Source of the DNA: Antedon mediterranea
Taxonomy: Eukaryota > Echinodermata > Crinoidea > Comatulida > Antedonidae
DNA length: 64,000 nucleotides
Direction: 5' to 3'
NCBI RefSeq assembly: GCF_964355755.1
Contig: NC_092675.1
Coordinates: 2,016,312 to 2,080,311, forward strand
The notes under the pieces were generated by a model. That model was not told the origin of the DNA and made no database searches. It saw only the letters and a list, made by a program, of their open reading frames with translations. Each line of letters starts with the position of its first letter. Within the stretch, counting starts at the first letter, position 1. Shown in pieces: positions 36,510 to 48,815 of this stretch. The position numbers and the translations under genes are program-made.

Positions 36510-37538
36510 TCTGCTTCCTTACATTTCTCGGATACACTTTTTGTACCGTAATTTGTTTCCTATAAATGTTCTTATTTTGTTAATGATGTTTTTCCAATTT
36601 TCAACAACAACATGTTATCTTCGCAAAACCTCGTAACCACAAAGCATAATTTTACTAAAGGAATGTATGTTACATAATACTATTATATTATGTTTTGCTT
36701 GTAAATGTGTAATGCATTCGTAAAATACCATTATTATTCCAATAAATATTTTTTACACCTGTTTGTATTGAATTTGATTACATTTAAAATGACATTAAAA
36801 GGGATTGCTTACGTTTTCTACGAATTCACAAACATATTTGGTACAATAACTCGATTTCAGAAAAAATAGATTTTGTGGAAGAATAGTGACTTTGTTTTTT
36901 TGAACATTTGAAAATTATTAGTTAATTATATTCTAAGTAGTATTTTTTTAGCAGTATAAATAAAGCACAAGCAATTAAGAAAACAGTTGTTCTTACAAAT
37001 TGAATTACTTGAATACTATTTACTATAAACACTGGGATACGCCATTAACGTCAGGTACAAAGTAACCCTAAAATAGTTTCTTATCACTACTTGAGCAACA
37101 TATGACGCCATAGGCTCATATTTAAGTGGTCGAAATGGAGCAAAACCTATTTCTTATGTCATCAAAGGCAAAACAGCTGTTTATTATGATAACAAAATAG
37201 TAAAATATTCTATTTTAGATTTCGACGATAATTATACATGATAGTTTTAAAACAGGCACAGTAAACCTGTTTACTGAATGATTATTTAAAGTGTTTGTTT
37301 TTCATGGTTGAAAACCTAATTTCAAAAGAAATTAAGAAGAAATAAGTTTCAATTCCAAGAGAATATTTTTCGGGTATTATACATAACTAATTTTATCTTC
37401 TTTAAGGGATAGTAGATAGATAGATAGATAATATTACCGTACTAAAGAAAACACGTTAGAGATTTCGCCCACCTTATGAAACAAGACTACCTAACATTAT
37501 GGCAGTAACATGAGAAGGAATAACAAGGGGCTGCATGC
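36510..37538. other. Gene-free stretch
   Basis: AT-rich. A TAGA microsatellite lies at about 37410-37428. Confidence 0.4.
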
Positions 37539-38310
37539 TCATTTCATAGTATCAGTTGGATCAAGAGGAAAGAACAGTCGATTGTCGTATGGTAAAACTA
37601 CTCCATATTTACTTATGTTGAAGACAATCTGCTTTGATTGCAACATCGTCCGCACCCTAAGATCAGTGAGTTCTCCGTCGATATTGACACCGTTTTCCTC
37701 TGCAGGTTGGACTTCTTCTGTGTTGTGAAAATGAAATGTATCCCTTTGTCTAACTCCTCTATCTATCTTCACTTCTTTCGAAACATCGTTGTCTTGTGCA
37801 TCCTGAACGTAGAATTTGAAATGTCTTCCAATAGGCCTATGATATGTCTTTCATCGATTTCTAAGTTTGTTTTCAATGCATCAAACACGCTCATGTTTTC
37901 AATGGAGTCGAATGCCTTTTGGTAAACCATGAATCTCAGGCAGAGTTTGAGCTGATACTTATTTGTTTTTTCAAAAAGTTGGTTTACTGATCGCAGTTTC
38001 TTAAAAACCTCATTAAGACTCGGTTGCTCTCTTTGGTCAAAGGTTTCTTCTCATGTTATGGACAATTATTGTGGTGGAACATCTTATGTGTGCGAGAAGA
38101 AACTTATATCGGGTGGTATTTTTTAATATAGCGTTTTTTTCCTAAAATAACTTTTTCCTCTTTTTATCTGATGGCTGGTACTTTCTTGTAATATCTGGTT
38201 GAATAACTCTGCTAGCTGCATAATGGTATCTTTTTTTTGTCATCATCGTTTTTTAATCATGTTCCGGTTCATTTGTCACCTCTTCTGCTAAGACAATTTC
38301 GTTATATTTT
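37539..38310 (-). pseudogene. Decayed RTE-like reverse transcriptase
   Basis: Reading the minus strand from about 38310 down, broken frames give LAEEVTNE, QLAELFNQILQES, KKRYIKKYHPI, then SVNQLFEKTNKYQLKLC, YQKAFDSIENMSVFDALKT, KIDRGVRQRDT and ENGVNIDGELTDLR. These match, in order, the RTE-type RT landmarks 'LFN.IL', 'K..IKNYRPISL', 'VNQLIEKTNEYNLPLC', 'DYEKAFDS', 'RGVRQGDT' and 'INGE.L..LRFADD'. Several frameshifts, stops and a lost FADD box mark it as long dead. No endonuclease part is visible. Confidence 0.75.
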
Positions 38311-40857
38311 ATATTTTACCTCTGCATTTCTTGGGTTCTGTTGGTAAAATCTGAGCAGATTCCTAGGCATTAAAAGGCCGATAGTTGCAGTTGTATATTT
38401 ACTACACAAAATATTAAACTTTGTCTTTTTATACAAAAAGTACGAAATTGAAATGCTAATACGTAATATGTTGTATTGGCAGTGTGTGATGACAGTTATT
38501 TCCATTAATATGCTACTGTGGTAATGAACTAGTATCTTTGATGAGATTTAATGATATGCTATTTCTTTTTACTTTGCATGACTTAGTCAAATTAACGTTC
38601 CATAAAAGTCACTAGAACGCACGAGTTCGCCATTTATTGACCAGGCATACTTTGCCGTACCAAGAATTAACAACACTCGTCATCACTTCCCATGTCGAGT
38701 AGTTTTATACACGAATGTTCATAATGTGGTGAGTGCTTAACACGTGATCACATGGTTTGTTTGTGAACCAGTTTCTAGATCATCTTTATCACACAAGCCT
38801 CCGTCATTAAATATACGAGCCTGTCAGTTTTCTTCAGGCTCATTTTTAAAATTTTAGTTTGTCTTGCTATTTCTTCATAAATGTATTTGTTTGTTTCTCA
38901 GATTGTGTATGAATATTGAAAATGTTAACATGACGTATTTGAAAATAAAGCAAGTGAAGTGAGGGAAATTCAAAAGACAATGAACAGTACGAGTATGGTT
39001 TGTTGTCTATAGAATTCTGTGATTGTATCTATTGTGAAAACGTGTTGTATTGTTCACTATGTGTTGTTTTTCTGTATTATCAATATTGCTGTTATTATAT
39101 ATCTTGCTGCTTATAGGATGAATTCATTATTATTCACTGCTTCAATACAGTAAAATGTATCTACTAAAATCTGAAAAGATTAAATCAATGAACGTAAGAG
39201 TGCACAACGTATTATTGTTTGAGTTTAATTTTCAACGAAACGAATCTCAAAATCAGGGTTTAGAATAAGAAATATGTATTTTCATTTTAATATCTGGGGT
39301 TCAATTAATGACGATTATGGGCTCAAGTTAAAGCCGAATTCGTGATTAAGTCCGCAATTTCTGATCCTAGAAGTTATACAATATAAAAGGAGATCAGAAC
39401 ACAAGGTCATCAGAAAATATGCAATCAATACTTTGATTTGAAAGTCTTTTTAGTTTGTTGGTTGCTTGGAAACTAATCTTCGCAACAAATGTCCTATACT
39501 AAATGTCGTGAAAAACCGGCCAAATGTTTATACTGTATGCCTACGCTATACAGTATACTGTAGTAATATAAATTTGTTGGCTATGATTGTTGTTGGCTAT
39601 GATTATAACGGTAGCCCTTAAGTTGCTGATTAGTTGATTGTTGGTAGCTTAATGTATAATTATTGTTTGCCATTAAAATCACTTATTGTTATTTTATATT
39701 ATGCTGTAATGTTATCCATTATTTTTCACTTCCTTTTTTCTTAGTGTGTCTTATAAAATAAATAAATAAGTTGTTATGATAAAATAGTGTTTTATAAAAC
39801 AGTAAAAGAGTGAACACTCTCACCTGGATAAATTTTTTAGTTTATCAGCTTATTTCGTCTCCTGGTTTTTGATTAGTTTAAACATCCATCCGGGTTATTG
39901 ATCAAACAATGGTCCGTTGGAATGTGTGATGAAAGTTTGATGTAAATATCAAGTTATTTAGGTTGTTGTGATACATGAATTATTTAATATTTCTTGTTGG
40001 AAGTTGGTTGTAAATAGCTGTAATTTTGTTCACCTGAGATATACCACTTATCTAGGATAATTACAATACTGTTGCACTATTTTACATTAAGGATGCTTGT
40101 TTGTCATTGAAACAGATAGCCTTTACCGATATTGAAAGATTTTTTACATGTGTTTTTTTTTATTTACGGGTCTTAGGGGTAGATTAAGTACTGTAGGAGT
40201 ATTGACACGGGATTACCATACTGAATGTAAAATTGAAACCAAAATGAACAATCTTCCTTTTACGTAATCTACATTTCAACTTTCTTACCGTCATGTGCTC
40301 GTTTGTATACCTATGTGGATTAACACATGTATATACCGTAGGCTATTAACACTGATTTTTGCAATCCTTAGCGTCTAGACTATGGAATCAGCCATATTAC
40401 ACTAATGATTAATGTAATTACATATCATTTTAGATCACCGCAAAATATGGCATAGATTGGCAATTAAAATTGTAATGGGATTGGTATAACGTTTTACCTA
40501 TAAATATAGAATTAGAGGCACCGTCAATTTAATATCGTAAACATGTTATTCGATAATTTGCAGGGTTAACTTAAGTCATAACCAGGCTCGCCAAACAGGC
40601 TTGTATTTCAGCACATATGTATTTCAATTGCGAGAAATATGAAACAAAATGTACATAGGTTTATGTTTAGTGGTGGTATTACAGTCCTGTCGGCGTTGTG
40701 GCAGCTCGACAAAAAGATCCTTAACGATATGGAATATACAAGTTGTTGTACGTGCCATTTAGCTCACTACGCTTTAGGACCCGTGGTTAGCGTTACATTG
40801 GTAAACCTAATTACATAAATATGTAAAAAATCTATATGAATGTATCACTCAATCAAG
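38311..40857. other. Gene-free stretch
   Basis: About 2.5 kb without any recognised exon or element. An AATAAATAAATAA stretch near 39760-39770 might be a retroelement tail. Confidence 0.4.
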
Positions 40858-41649
40858 TAGAGTGTACGGTACCACGAGCAGAGTGTACGGTACCCACGAG
40901 CAGAGTGTACGGTACCACGAGCAGAGTGTACGGTACCCACGAGCAGAGTGTACGGTACCACGAGCAGCGTGTACGGTACCACGAGCAGAGTGTACGGTAC
41001 CCACGAGCAGAGTGTACGGTACCACGAGCAGAGTGTACGGTACCCACGAGCAGAGTGTACTGTACCACGAGCAGAGTGTACGGTACCACGAGCAGAGTGT
41101 ACGGTACCCACGAGCAGAGTGTACGGTACCACGAGCAGAGTGTACGGACCCACGAGCAGTGTACGGTACCACAAGCAGAGTGTACGGTACCACGAGAAGA
41201 ATGTACGGTACCCACGAGCAGAGTGTACGGTACCCCGAGCAGAGTGTACTGTACCACGAGCAGAGTGTACGGTACCACAAGCAGAGTGTACGGTACCACG
41301 AGAAGAATGTACGGTACCCACGAGCAGAGTGTACGGTACCCCGAGCAGAGTGTACTGTACCACGAGCAGAGTGTACTGTACCACAAGCAGAGTGTACGGT
41401 ACCACGAGCAGAGTGTACTGTACCACGAGCAGCGTGTACGGTACCACGAGCAGAGTGTACGGTACCCACGAGCAGAGTGTACGATACCCACGACCAGAGT
41501 GTACTGTACCACAGGAAGAATGTATCACAGAAAGAGGGTAGGGCCCTACCACAAGAAGAGTGTATGGTAGGCCTACCACAAGAAGAGTGTACCATCAAGA
41601 AATGTGTACCATGAAGAAGAGTGTACCACAAGGAAGAGAGCACCATTAA
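40858..41649. repeat. Minisatellite, about 30 units of 21/22 bp
   Basis: Tandem units of the form GAGTGTACGGTACCACGAGC(A) alternate between 21-bp (GGTACCACG) and 22-bp (GGTACCCACG) versions. Variants include CTGTACC, CCCCGAGCA, CACAAGCA and GAGAAGAAT. From about 41510 to 41649 the array decays into looser copies (CACAAGAAGAGTGTA, ACCATGAAGAAGAGTGTACC). One longer block (two units plus the AGAAGAATG variant) is itself duplicated, near 41165-41250 and 41275-41360. All frames on both strands are open for up to 265 codons, which is a by-product of the repeat and not evidence of protein. Confidence 0.95.
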
Positions 41650-42216
41650 AAGACAACAGCTTATAGTATTATGTTACTCTATCTCATGAAGGTAACATTT
41701 ATGATGTATACTAAAATATATTCGTTTCTATTTATAGATTGTACTACTGTAAACATTATAAGCAGTTCAACGCGATTCCGGATGAAAATACAGCTCCGAG
41801 TGTTGTGAAGAGTTTTCAAGAGTCTCTATGATAGTCAAGTGGTTTAAGATAAGTACAGTAATGTAACTCGGCTGGTGACCTTTGGAAATCTTATATAACT
41901 GTTTACTTTCTAAAAATAATAATAAAAAACGTATTTTTAGAGGCAAATACAAGAATTAAAAGTCAATATTCTTTTGATGGAAATGCATCGAAAGACAGAA
42001 AAGTGATGTTTATTTTCTGTCGTTCACAGGAATGACTTCAAGGGATATTTAAATGAAGTAAAGAAAAAGGGAAAACGGCATCAAATAGAGATCACACACA
42101 TGATTACCGAAGCAAACACGGGAAAGCATGTATTGGGTCGTGTGCTTGCTGTTAGATGTTTGACAATCTTTTCTGGCAATCCAATGAATCTTTGTGTTTA
42201 ATCATGTCACCGTCTT
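41650..42216. other. Gene-free stretch
   Basis: No gene recognised. Confidence 0.4.
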
Positions 42217-42425
42217 ACACACTGCCTAAGCAAAATGATACTTGATTTGAAACCACTGGCGAGTCGTGCGAAGCTTTACTGTTTTGGTGTTAAATATTGA
42301 AACGCCGATTGCTCCTGTCGTGTTCAAAGGAAAAAACACCGTATTTTCACACTACCTAAGCAACTTGATACTTGGTTTGAAAACACTGGCGAGTCTTGTG
42401 AAGCTTCACATTTAAACGTCGATTG
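42217..42425. repeat. Local direct duplication, ~80-95 bp units
   Basis: Unit 1 (42217-42311) and unit 2 (42347-42425) share CACACT-CCTAAGCAA, TTGATACTTG, TTTGAAA-CACTGGCGAGTC, GTGAAGCTT and AAACG-CGATTGC. Unit 1 carries extra sequence before its end. Non-coding, moderate divergence. Confidence 0.75.
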
Positions 42426-43874
42426 CGAACACAATCAAGCAATAGCGGATATAAATCATTGATTATACAAACTCACCAACAGTTATATCATATCCAATTG
42501 TGTGGTTTATTACTGCTGACATTTCTAAGATTCGATATTATCTTTAATTGACCCATGTCTGATATTGTTATACTTAACAAGATCATGCCAGAATCATCCA
42601 AAATGGATGTTAAAGTTGTTTCTGTCATTATTATTCCACCTACACGTACATTATTTGATTGATTTCACTTCAAGTCAGAGTTTACATCAGAAGTAATTGT
42701 ATACGTGTTTGGTTTATATAAGTATGATTACTGTACTAGTTAATGAATTCTGCCTGAAGTACCTAATAATGATTCCTTATTATTGTGACCTATATATATA
42801 TACATTATATAGTATGTCGTTTCAGATTCTATCTCCTTGCCTTGTTCTCGATCATCTGGTTTCTTCAACGTATCATTTCAATCTTTGATTTCCAAATGGA
42901 AGAATGGCATTACTTTACATTGTAAGACTTTGGAAGTTGAGGCTTGCTGGAACCAAAGGAAATTTTACACAATGCAAAAATGTGCTGAGTATTGACATTA
43001 TATACTACTACTCTAATTCGGTCTAATCTAAATCACCAAATCCCTTTTCTTTTTCTGAATCGGTCATGAAATTGTAAACATAGAGAGGTCTACTATAATA
43101 ATACTTAATGTTAAAGTTAGTAAATGAAAAACGAACGAGACACAATATCACCCAAAATCATCAAAGAAGATATAAACTTATATTGCCGTTTTGCATTTCA
43201 GTGTCGTAATTCTGTCGCTATGCCTACATTTTGGAATTGTTTTTTGCTTTGTAATAGGAAGATCAGAATGTACACGGGGAAAACACATTGAGCTGTCTTT
43301 ATATAAAAAATAAAAGGCCATTGCTCCATTTATCTAGTAATCAACTTCATCTGATATGGGAGAAGTGTTAGGAATTGTCTATTGATAGGTTGAAGCCATA
43401 ACTCTAAGATCGTGTTTATCTCAAGAAGCTTCACAAGTTTGGTGCTTAAAGCACGTTCGTTGTGCCTAAAACGTCACACTTTTGCACCTTCTATGTAATT
43501 ACAGAGTTTCATGCGTATTTTTATTATGTCCGGATATTAGAAGAAGATATCTTTGTATAGAACTTGGCATATCTAGCAGGCTTCTTTCTACTAATTGGTC
43601 ATGTCCACGGCGTTATCCTTAAGCGTTCAGATTTATCGATGTAATTCCTCACCGTAAGCGTTAAACGAAAGTCACCAATAACATTACTTTTGCTGCGTTG
43701 TGAGTGCAGTTAGAAATAATTTACTGAAAACTGATGTGTTAGCTTTAATACCTATAGTTATTTAAAGGTCAATGGCCGATCAGCATGTTAACAATTTCCC
43801 GAAACCAACCGTTAGTTGTTCTGAACATGCCACATTTATACAATATATTACAATATTTATAGGTTACGTGTCAG
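42426..43874. other. Gene-free stretch
   Basis: Nothing recognised in this AT-rich interval. Confidence 0.4.
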
Positions 43875-44054
43875 AAGTTTAGTATGCCATCGGATTTACT
43901 AAAGCTTTTCCTACTATTTAGCTTAAAATAATACAGTCATTTAAAATATTGAAAAGCGAGTCTCTATTTTATAATCGATAATTGTTAGCTGTTTCTTTCG
44001 CAAAAAAATACAGCATTTTATTCAATAGGAAAAATTGTCTATGGACAGACTACA
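43875..44054. repeat. Dispersed repeat family D, copy 2
   Basis: Same orientation and order as 31686-31842. It has a 20-30 bp extra segment (ATTGTTAGCTGTTTCTTTCG region) before CAGCATTTTATTC. Confidence 0.75.
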
Positions 44055-44622
44055 GTACTTGTTTAATCTCCGAAATTGTTTCTTCAATGAGTTCGATTGA
44101 AACGTAGTTCAACTCTTTGGAGACCAATAAATATATATTCAATTAAACAAAATCAGATTCGTATAAGCAAAATTAATAGATAATATATAGCAATAAATAT
44201 AAAATCGGAACTAATGCCATGACGCGGTTATTTAAAGTAATTCTCCATTACCGGTTTTATAATGTATTAAGGGTATGACTTAATTTACTGAAAGCTTCAA
44301 TGCTGACGAATGTCTAGTGTTTATGGTGAGGTAGAAAGCAAGGTTTTCTAATACAGTTATTCTATTAAACGCACGTACGCAATTTGGAACATGCCTTTAC
44401 TACCTTTTAGATCTTTACATTCGGTGCACATATCGTGCAATACAATTTAATTTGTCCATAGGCCTAGGAAAATGATGCCGACGAAAGATTGTGGTAACCA
44501 TTCGTCATGATGGAATGTTGTGTTCAAATCACCTATAAAAATGAGTACAGATGCCCGGGTCTTAGTGTGTTTTGTCTACCGTGATATGTATTTAGAATTT
44601 AGGGTTCGAATTCTACATCATT
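44055..44622. other. Gene-free stretch
   Basis: No gene recognised. Confidence 0.4.
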
Positions 44623-44912
44623 ATTTCTCATGTGCGTTCAGGAAAGGCACATTTTATCACCCATTTGAAAAGAAGAAATTTAGAAAAAAACCTCGACTTT
44701 GAGGGTTACAATTTTATTGCTCATGTGCGCACAGTACCAATAATGAAAGGCATATTTCATCAACCATTTCCAAAGGAGCGATTTGAAAAACCTGACTTTG
44801 AGGGTTAAAATGTTATTGCTCATGTATGTACAGTGCCCACAATGAAAGGCACATTGCTTCATTTCAAAGGGTACATATTGGAAACCTTGAAGTTGTGGAT
44901 TAACATTTTCAA
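44623..44912. repeat. Three tandem ~95-bp units
   Basis: Units begin near 44623, 44716 and 44815. Each runs ATT(G/T)CTCATGT, ACAGT..C, GAAAGGCA-ATTT, CA-CCATTT, AAAGG, TTGAAAA-CCT, GACTTTGAGGGTTA. Identity is moderate, highest between units 2 and 3 at their start. A minus-strand open stretch across the array is a by-product. A similar TTCCATCAACCATTTC block at about 45619 may be a fourth, displaced remnant. Confidence 0.75.
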
Positions 44913-45955
44913 CCATCTGATCATAGTGTGTAGGCTACATAACAACTAATAAGAATTCCATCAACCCTTTCATTAGTTCTTAATAGCGAGTAAGAATTAG
45001 ATGCAGTTCATGCATATTTCAGTATTCAGTATTTTACACCTAGTTTACAATAACATACACTATTTAAATTATAAAAATAGTAATAAATAAATAAATACAA
45101 TTAATAAAATAGTGTATTTATTTACTAATTGTATATATCTGACTGTCTTTTTTCACGTGTTCTTGACAGGACTAGGTATGGTTTGTTAGTATGGCTACGT
45201 CCTGGTCAATTTTCTTAAACTAAATTATTTGAAACGATCAATAATGGTATAACTACGACACAATGCAAGTTAAATCTTGTGTTTTTCATCACCAACCGCA
45301 TCTGCTTTCACACTTTCTGATTGATCTAGCTATTTATGTCTTAAAGTAACGAAGACAAATTGCTAATGGTATTTAACATTTCGGGGTTCACTTCAAAATA
45401 GGTTTTTAATTTGACAGATTGGCATAAAAGTGTATGTATAGTTGGACGCGTGTGAACATTTAACGGCCAGGCTTAAGTATTTTTCATTAAAAGTTGTTTG
45501 TCAAAAAGGCTTTCGTCTGCTCTCAATCGTGTGGATCTCGCGCTTCTGTGAATACAAAATATCCGAGTTATCCAATGTTCAAGATATATAAATACATTGG
45601 TTTACAATTGTCTATATATTCCATCAACCATTTCTAGAGAAATAATTTGGACAATCTGACGCTGCGCCCAATTCTCGTCACTCTACTGTATCTAGATTAA
45701 ATTGCATTAGGACAAATTCGGAATACATCATTTACATTGTATAACCTAGTATCATAGACCAGAGTCAACCACCTAACCTCACACGATACAGGCACCACAT
45801 GTGATGACAAATGAGATTTTACCAAATACGTCTATGACACTGGGGAAATATAGTAGTATGTGGAAACACAGCACTAAGAATCAGGTGGACAATTTCTATT
45901 GTATCTATATTGTATCTATATTGTATCTTAAATAGACGTATTCTATCAACAAATG
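44913..45955. other. Gene-free stretch
   Basis: AT-rich; TAAATA-type simple sequence near 45085-45125. No gene. Confidence 0.4.
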
Positions 45956-45958
45956 TTA

Positions 45959-46083
45959 AGCTCTGTCTGCACTACTTTATGTGAACAATGTGATGTGCCC
46001 ATTATTGACACGATGTCATATCACTACCATATTTGGGCAAATCATACTTTTTTTTTGTCTAGTTTGATAGTGTAGTCAGAGCT
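45959..46083. mobile_element. Family C MITE with intact target duplication
   Basis: AGCTCTGTCTGCACTACTTT at the left and TAGTTTGATAGTGTAGTCAG plus AGCT at the right, flanked by TTA on both sides (45956-45958 and 46084-46086). The interior keeps GATGTCATATCACTACCATA and a single copy of the 21-bp unit. This 125-bp copy shows what the expanded element at 18847 looked like before amplification. Confidence 0.85.
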
Positions 46084-46933
46084 TTAGTTGATGTGCAGCA
46101 TTTTAACTAAGAACATTTTAGACAACCGGACATAATCAAATAATCAATCAATCAATGTGTGGACAACCTATTACATATGCGTAATGCATAATGACCATTG
46201 TCGCGTGTCGTAAACGTAATTTGTTTTATTGAAATTTCAAAGGCCGTTTAATTATAGTAAAAGTAAAATTAATTTATTTGTGTATGATCATGGAGATAAC
46301 ACATTTAATAAAACAATTCTACAACTGCGGTTACATTATATATAAGGAGCTGAAGAAAGTGCGATGTTAAACTAATTACAAACTTGTTGGCTAAAGAGCT
46401 TAATATAGAAATGTTAATATCAAATAATATCATTTTAAGTCAGTGTCTATTACAGTTTATATCATTTTTTACACAATTTACACTGCAGACCAGGGTAAGA
46501 TTTCACGTTAAATAACATGCGTGCATTTAGTTTCTATAAGCTACGGTATCTGATGTTATTAATCTGAATGTCAAACAATGTATTAATAAAAAGCAAATTA
46601 CATTAGCAATGTTGTTTTTTAATAGTTTATGAAAGCCCTAATATTATTACGCCGATACTACAGTTTAAGATATATTCAAATGTATCTATATTATCCTATT
46701 ACTAAATACATTTAAGTTCATACGCACATAATTAATAGCCACTGTAATAATTCATCATGTTCACTTTAGTATAATCAAGAAGTACAGACGAACTACAGTG
46801 ACTTTATGATTATTAAAAATGAAATACAACACAACACAGAACGAGAGCGAACTCATTATTCCAAAATATGATTGTACTGATTATGCTTTGGCCACAAAAG
46901 AAACGCCAGATGAAGAACAAGAAAAAGCCTATC
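46084..46933. other. Gene-free stretch
   Basis: Contains a short ATCA repeat (about 46138-46156). No gene recognised. Confidence 0.4.
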
Positions 46934-47311
46934 CGTTCTAGTATTAGAGACACGTATGTGATAATCAAGAAAGAAAGAACAACCTCGCTAGAATGAAAAG
47001 AAACATCCAACAGATGCAGGACAACACCAGATCAAACTCATACGTTCTAGAATAGAGGCACTTCTGTGTTGAACAAGAAAGAAGAAACTTCTTGCCAGAA
47101 TGTTAAGACACAATCAACAACACCAGATGCAGAACGAGATCAAACTCATCTATTCTATAGTATAGAAGCACGTATGTGTTGAGCAAGAAAGAAAACTCCT
47201 CGCTAGAATGACAAGACACATTCAACAACACCAGATGCAGAAGAAAGAGATCAGATGCAGAAAGAGATCAACCATCCAACAACACCAAATTCAGAACGAG
47301 GTCAAACCCAT
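46934..47311. repeat. Tandem array of ~109-bp units, 3.5 copies
   Basis: Units start near 46934, 47043 and 47152. Each contains GTTCTAG-AT-AGA, GCAC-T-TGTGTTGA, CAAGAAAGAA, GCTAGAATG, AAGACACA-TCAACA, ACACCAGATGCAG and GATCAAACTCAT. A partial fourth unit reaches about 47311 with an inner duplication of CAGATGCAGAAAGAGATCA. It is purine-rich on the plus strand. I see no coding logic. Confidence 0.8.
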
Positions 47312-48505
47312 GTGCAGCATGCGAGTTTCCTCTGAAAATTAAAGATCTTACTAACTATTATTACATACCATTGTTATCCGGTGTTTTTGTTTACTGATAT
47401 TTTTCCTAATACTTAATAGCCTTCTTTTTACACTATTTTCAATTGTATAACTTAATCGTTGTTTTGTACGTACATTTTTAAGTCGTCAACGCTTTCATAA
47501 TTACGTATGCGTGTGACAAATAAGGTGTAAGGTACACGAAATCAACTTAAAAGATGATCAATGCGATTATACATCTTCAACTCACATGTTTTTCTAATGA
47601 CAAATAAGCTCTGATTTAACCTTGATGTATTTGTTATCTTTATGAGTTAAATTCAAATTCTGATGTTTAGCAAAAAATAAGTAGAAAAATACGTACCGAC
47701 ACTTAATAATGAAAACAGAAGCTGATAATAGATAATACGTACAACAGAAAAATAATCAATACGACACTAACTCGTCATGGACAGTTAAAGTCACATAAAG
47801 TTCACTTATGTCCAACTAGTGTATATTATGTCAATAAAGGCAATATAACCATAGGCATAATGCCGAATACTAGAATGTCAACAAACAACCCTGTGATGGT
47901 GACACTCACATTGATGAACCTGTTGTAAAATTCAGCGTAAAGTAATGGTAGGTATTTTCTATAATGCTAACATAAAGAATTAAACGCCATATGACTTAAG
48001 TTCACGCAAGAAGTTGAATTAAAACTGAATGTTGCCAAGAAAACATTTTTGTAGGCCTAGGCCTAGTTTTAGCTGTAGGCCTACACGTGATCTTAAAAAC
48101 GTTGTACAAACACTTACAAAAGGTCAATATTGTGGCAAAGTACAGCAACCGTCAATTACCGGAAAGCATGACGAATGTAGTACAAAGCGAGATGAATACT
48201 GAAATATACGATCGTAATGGCCTAACTGGGCAGGTATATTCCCAAATGTTGTTATACTAACTCATCATCAAAAAATTAATGAATGCACTAATTATGGTAC
48301 TGTATAATGAGATTGAAGTTACAGGCGAAGACGGCAATAAATGCAGAAGTGTTTTATGATATTGTATAAACTGTTAAAAGACCACGGCATGTTTGCTACG
48401 GGACACACAATCATATTAAATTGGTTATTGATTTCCTCATAAACTAATATAATATGTAATTAATTGTGATCCATAGAAAGTGCACTAGCACTGTACATAA
48501 TTAAT
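47312..48505. other. Gene-free stretch
   Basis: A cluster of TAGGCCTA palindromes occurs at 48050-48084, arranged as an inverted pair around GTTTTAGCT. Otherwise featureless. Confidence 0.4.
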
Positions 48506-48785
48506 AAATAATGTATGATGTAAACTTTTGTCATCATAGTTCATCTTCATTTATGTTCATCGTCATCATCGTAGTGCCGTTCCTATGCCGTTCACGACCA
48601 TGTTTCTCCATTTGTTTTTGTTTTTTTGTGTTGTGTAATATTTCTATATTTGAGTACTGTACATTAAAATGCTCTTCGATTGTGTATTTTTTCTTCGGAC
48701 GTCCTTTCTGCTTTTCCCTATCAATTTTTCCTGTTAAACACAGCTCTTCTAATAATTGCTCTCTTCTCATTACATGGCCGAGGAA
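48506..48785 (-). pseudogene. LINE C-terminal relic (GHVMRRE...)
   Basis: The minus strand from about 48785 reads FLGHVMRREQLLEELCLTGK, then EKQKGRPKKKYTIEEHF and MEKHGRERHRNGTT followed by a Met/Asn/Asp/Glu-rich end. 'GH(V/I).RR...LE..(I/L)..G(K)....(R)GRP' near the end, followed by a (GAT)-rich terminus, is the standard C-terminus of RTE-like and I-like element polymerases. Only the last 80 or so residues are present, so this is a heavily 5'-truncated copy. The frame is still open, so it is fairly recent. Confidence 0.7.
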
Positions 48786-48815
48786 TTAAGTTGTCTCCGC
48801 TGTACGCTGTTTTTA

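Noticed and set aside
40858-41520. Regular repeat array resembling a CRISPR array
   Set aside because: Units are contiguous with no unique spacers, and the locus is eukaryotic.
40836-41646. Overlapping long reading frames (197-265 codons) on both strands
   Set aside because: They translate a tandem DNA repeat; all frames are open because the repeat lacks stops. No start context, domain or composition typical of protein.
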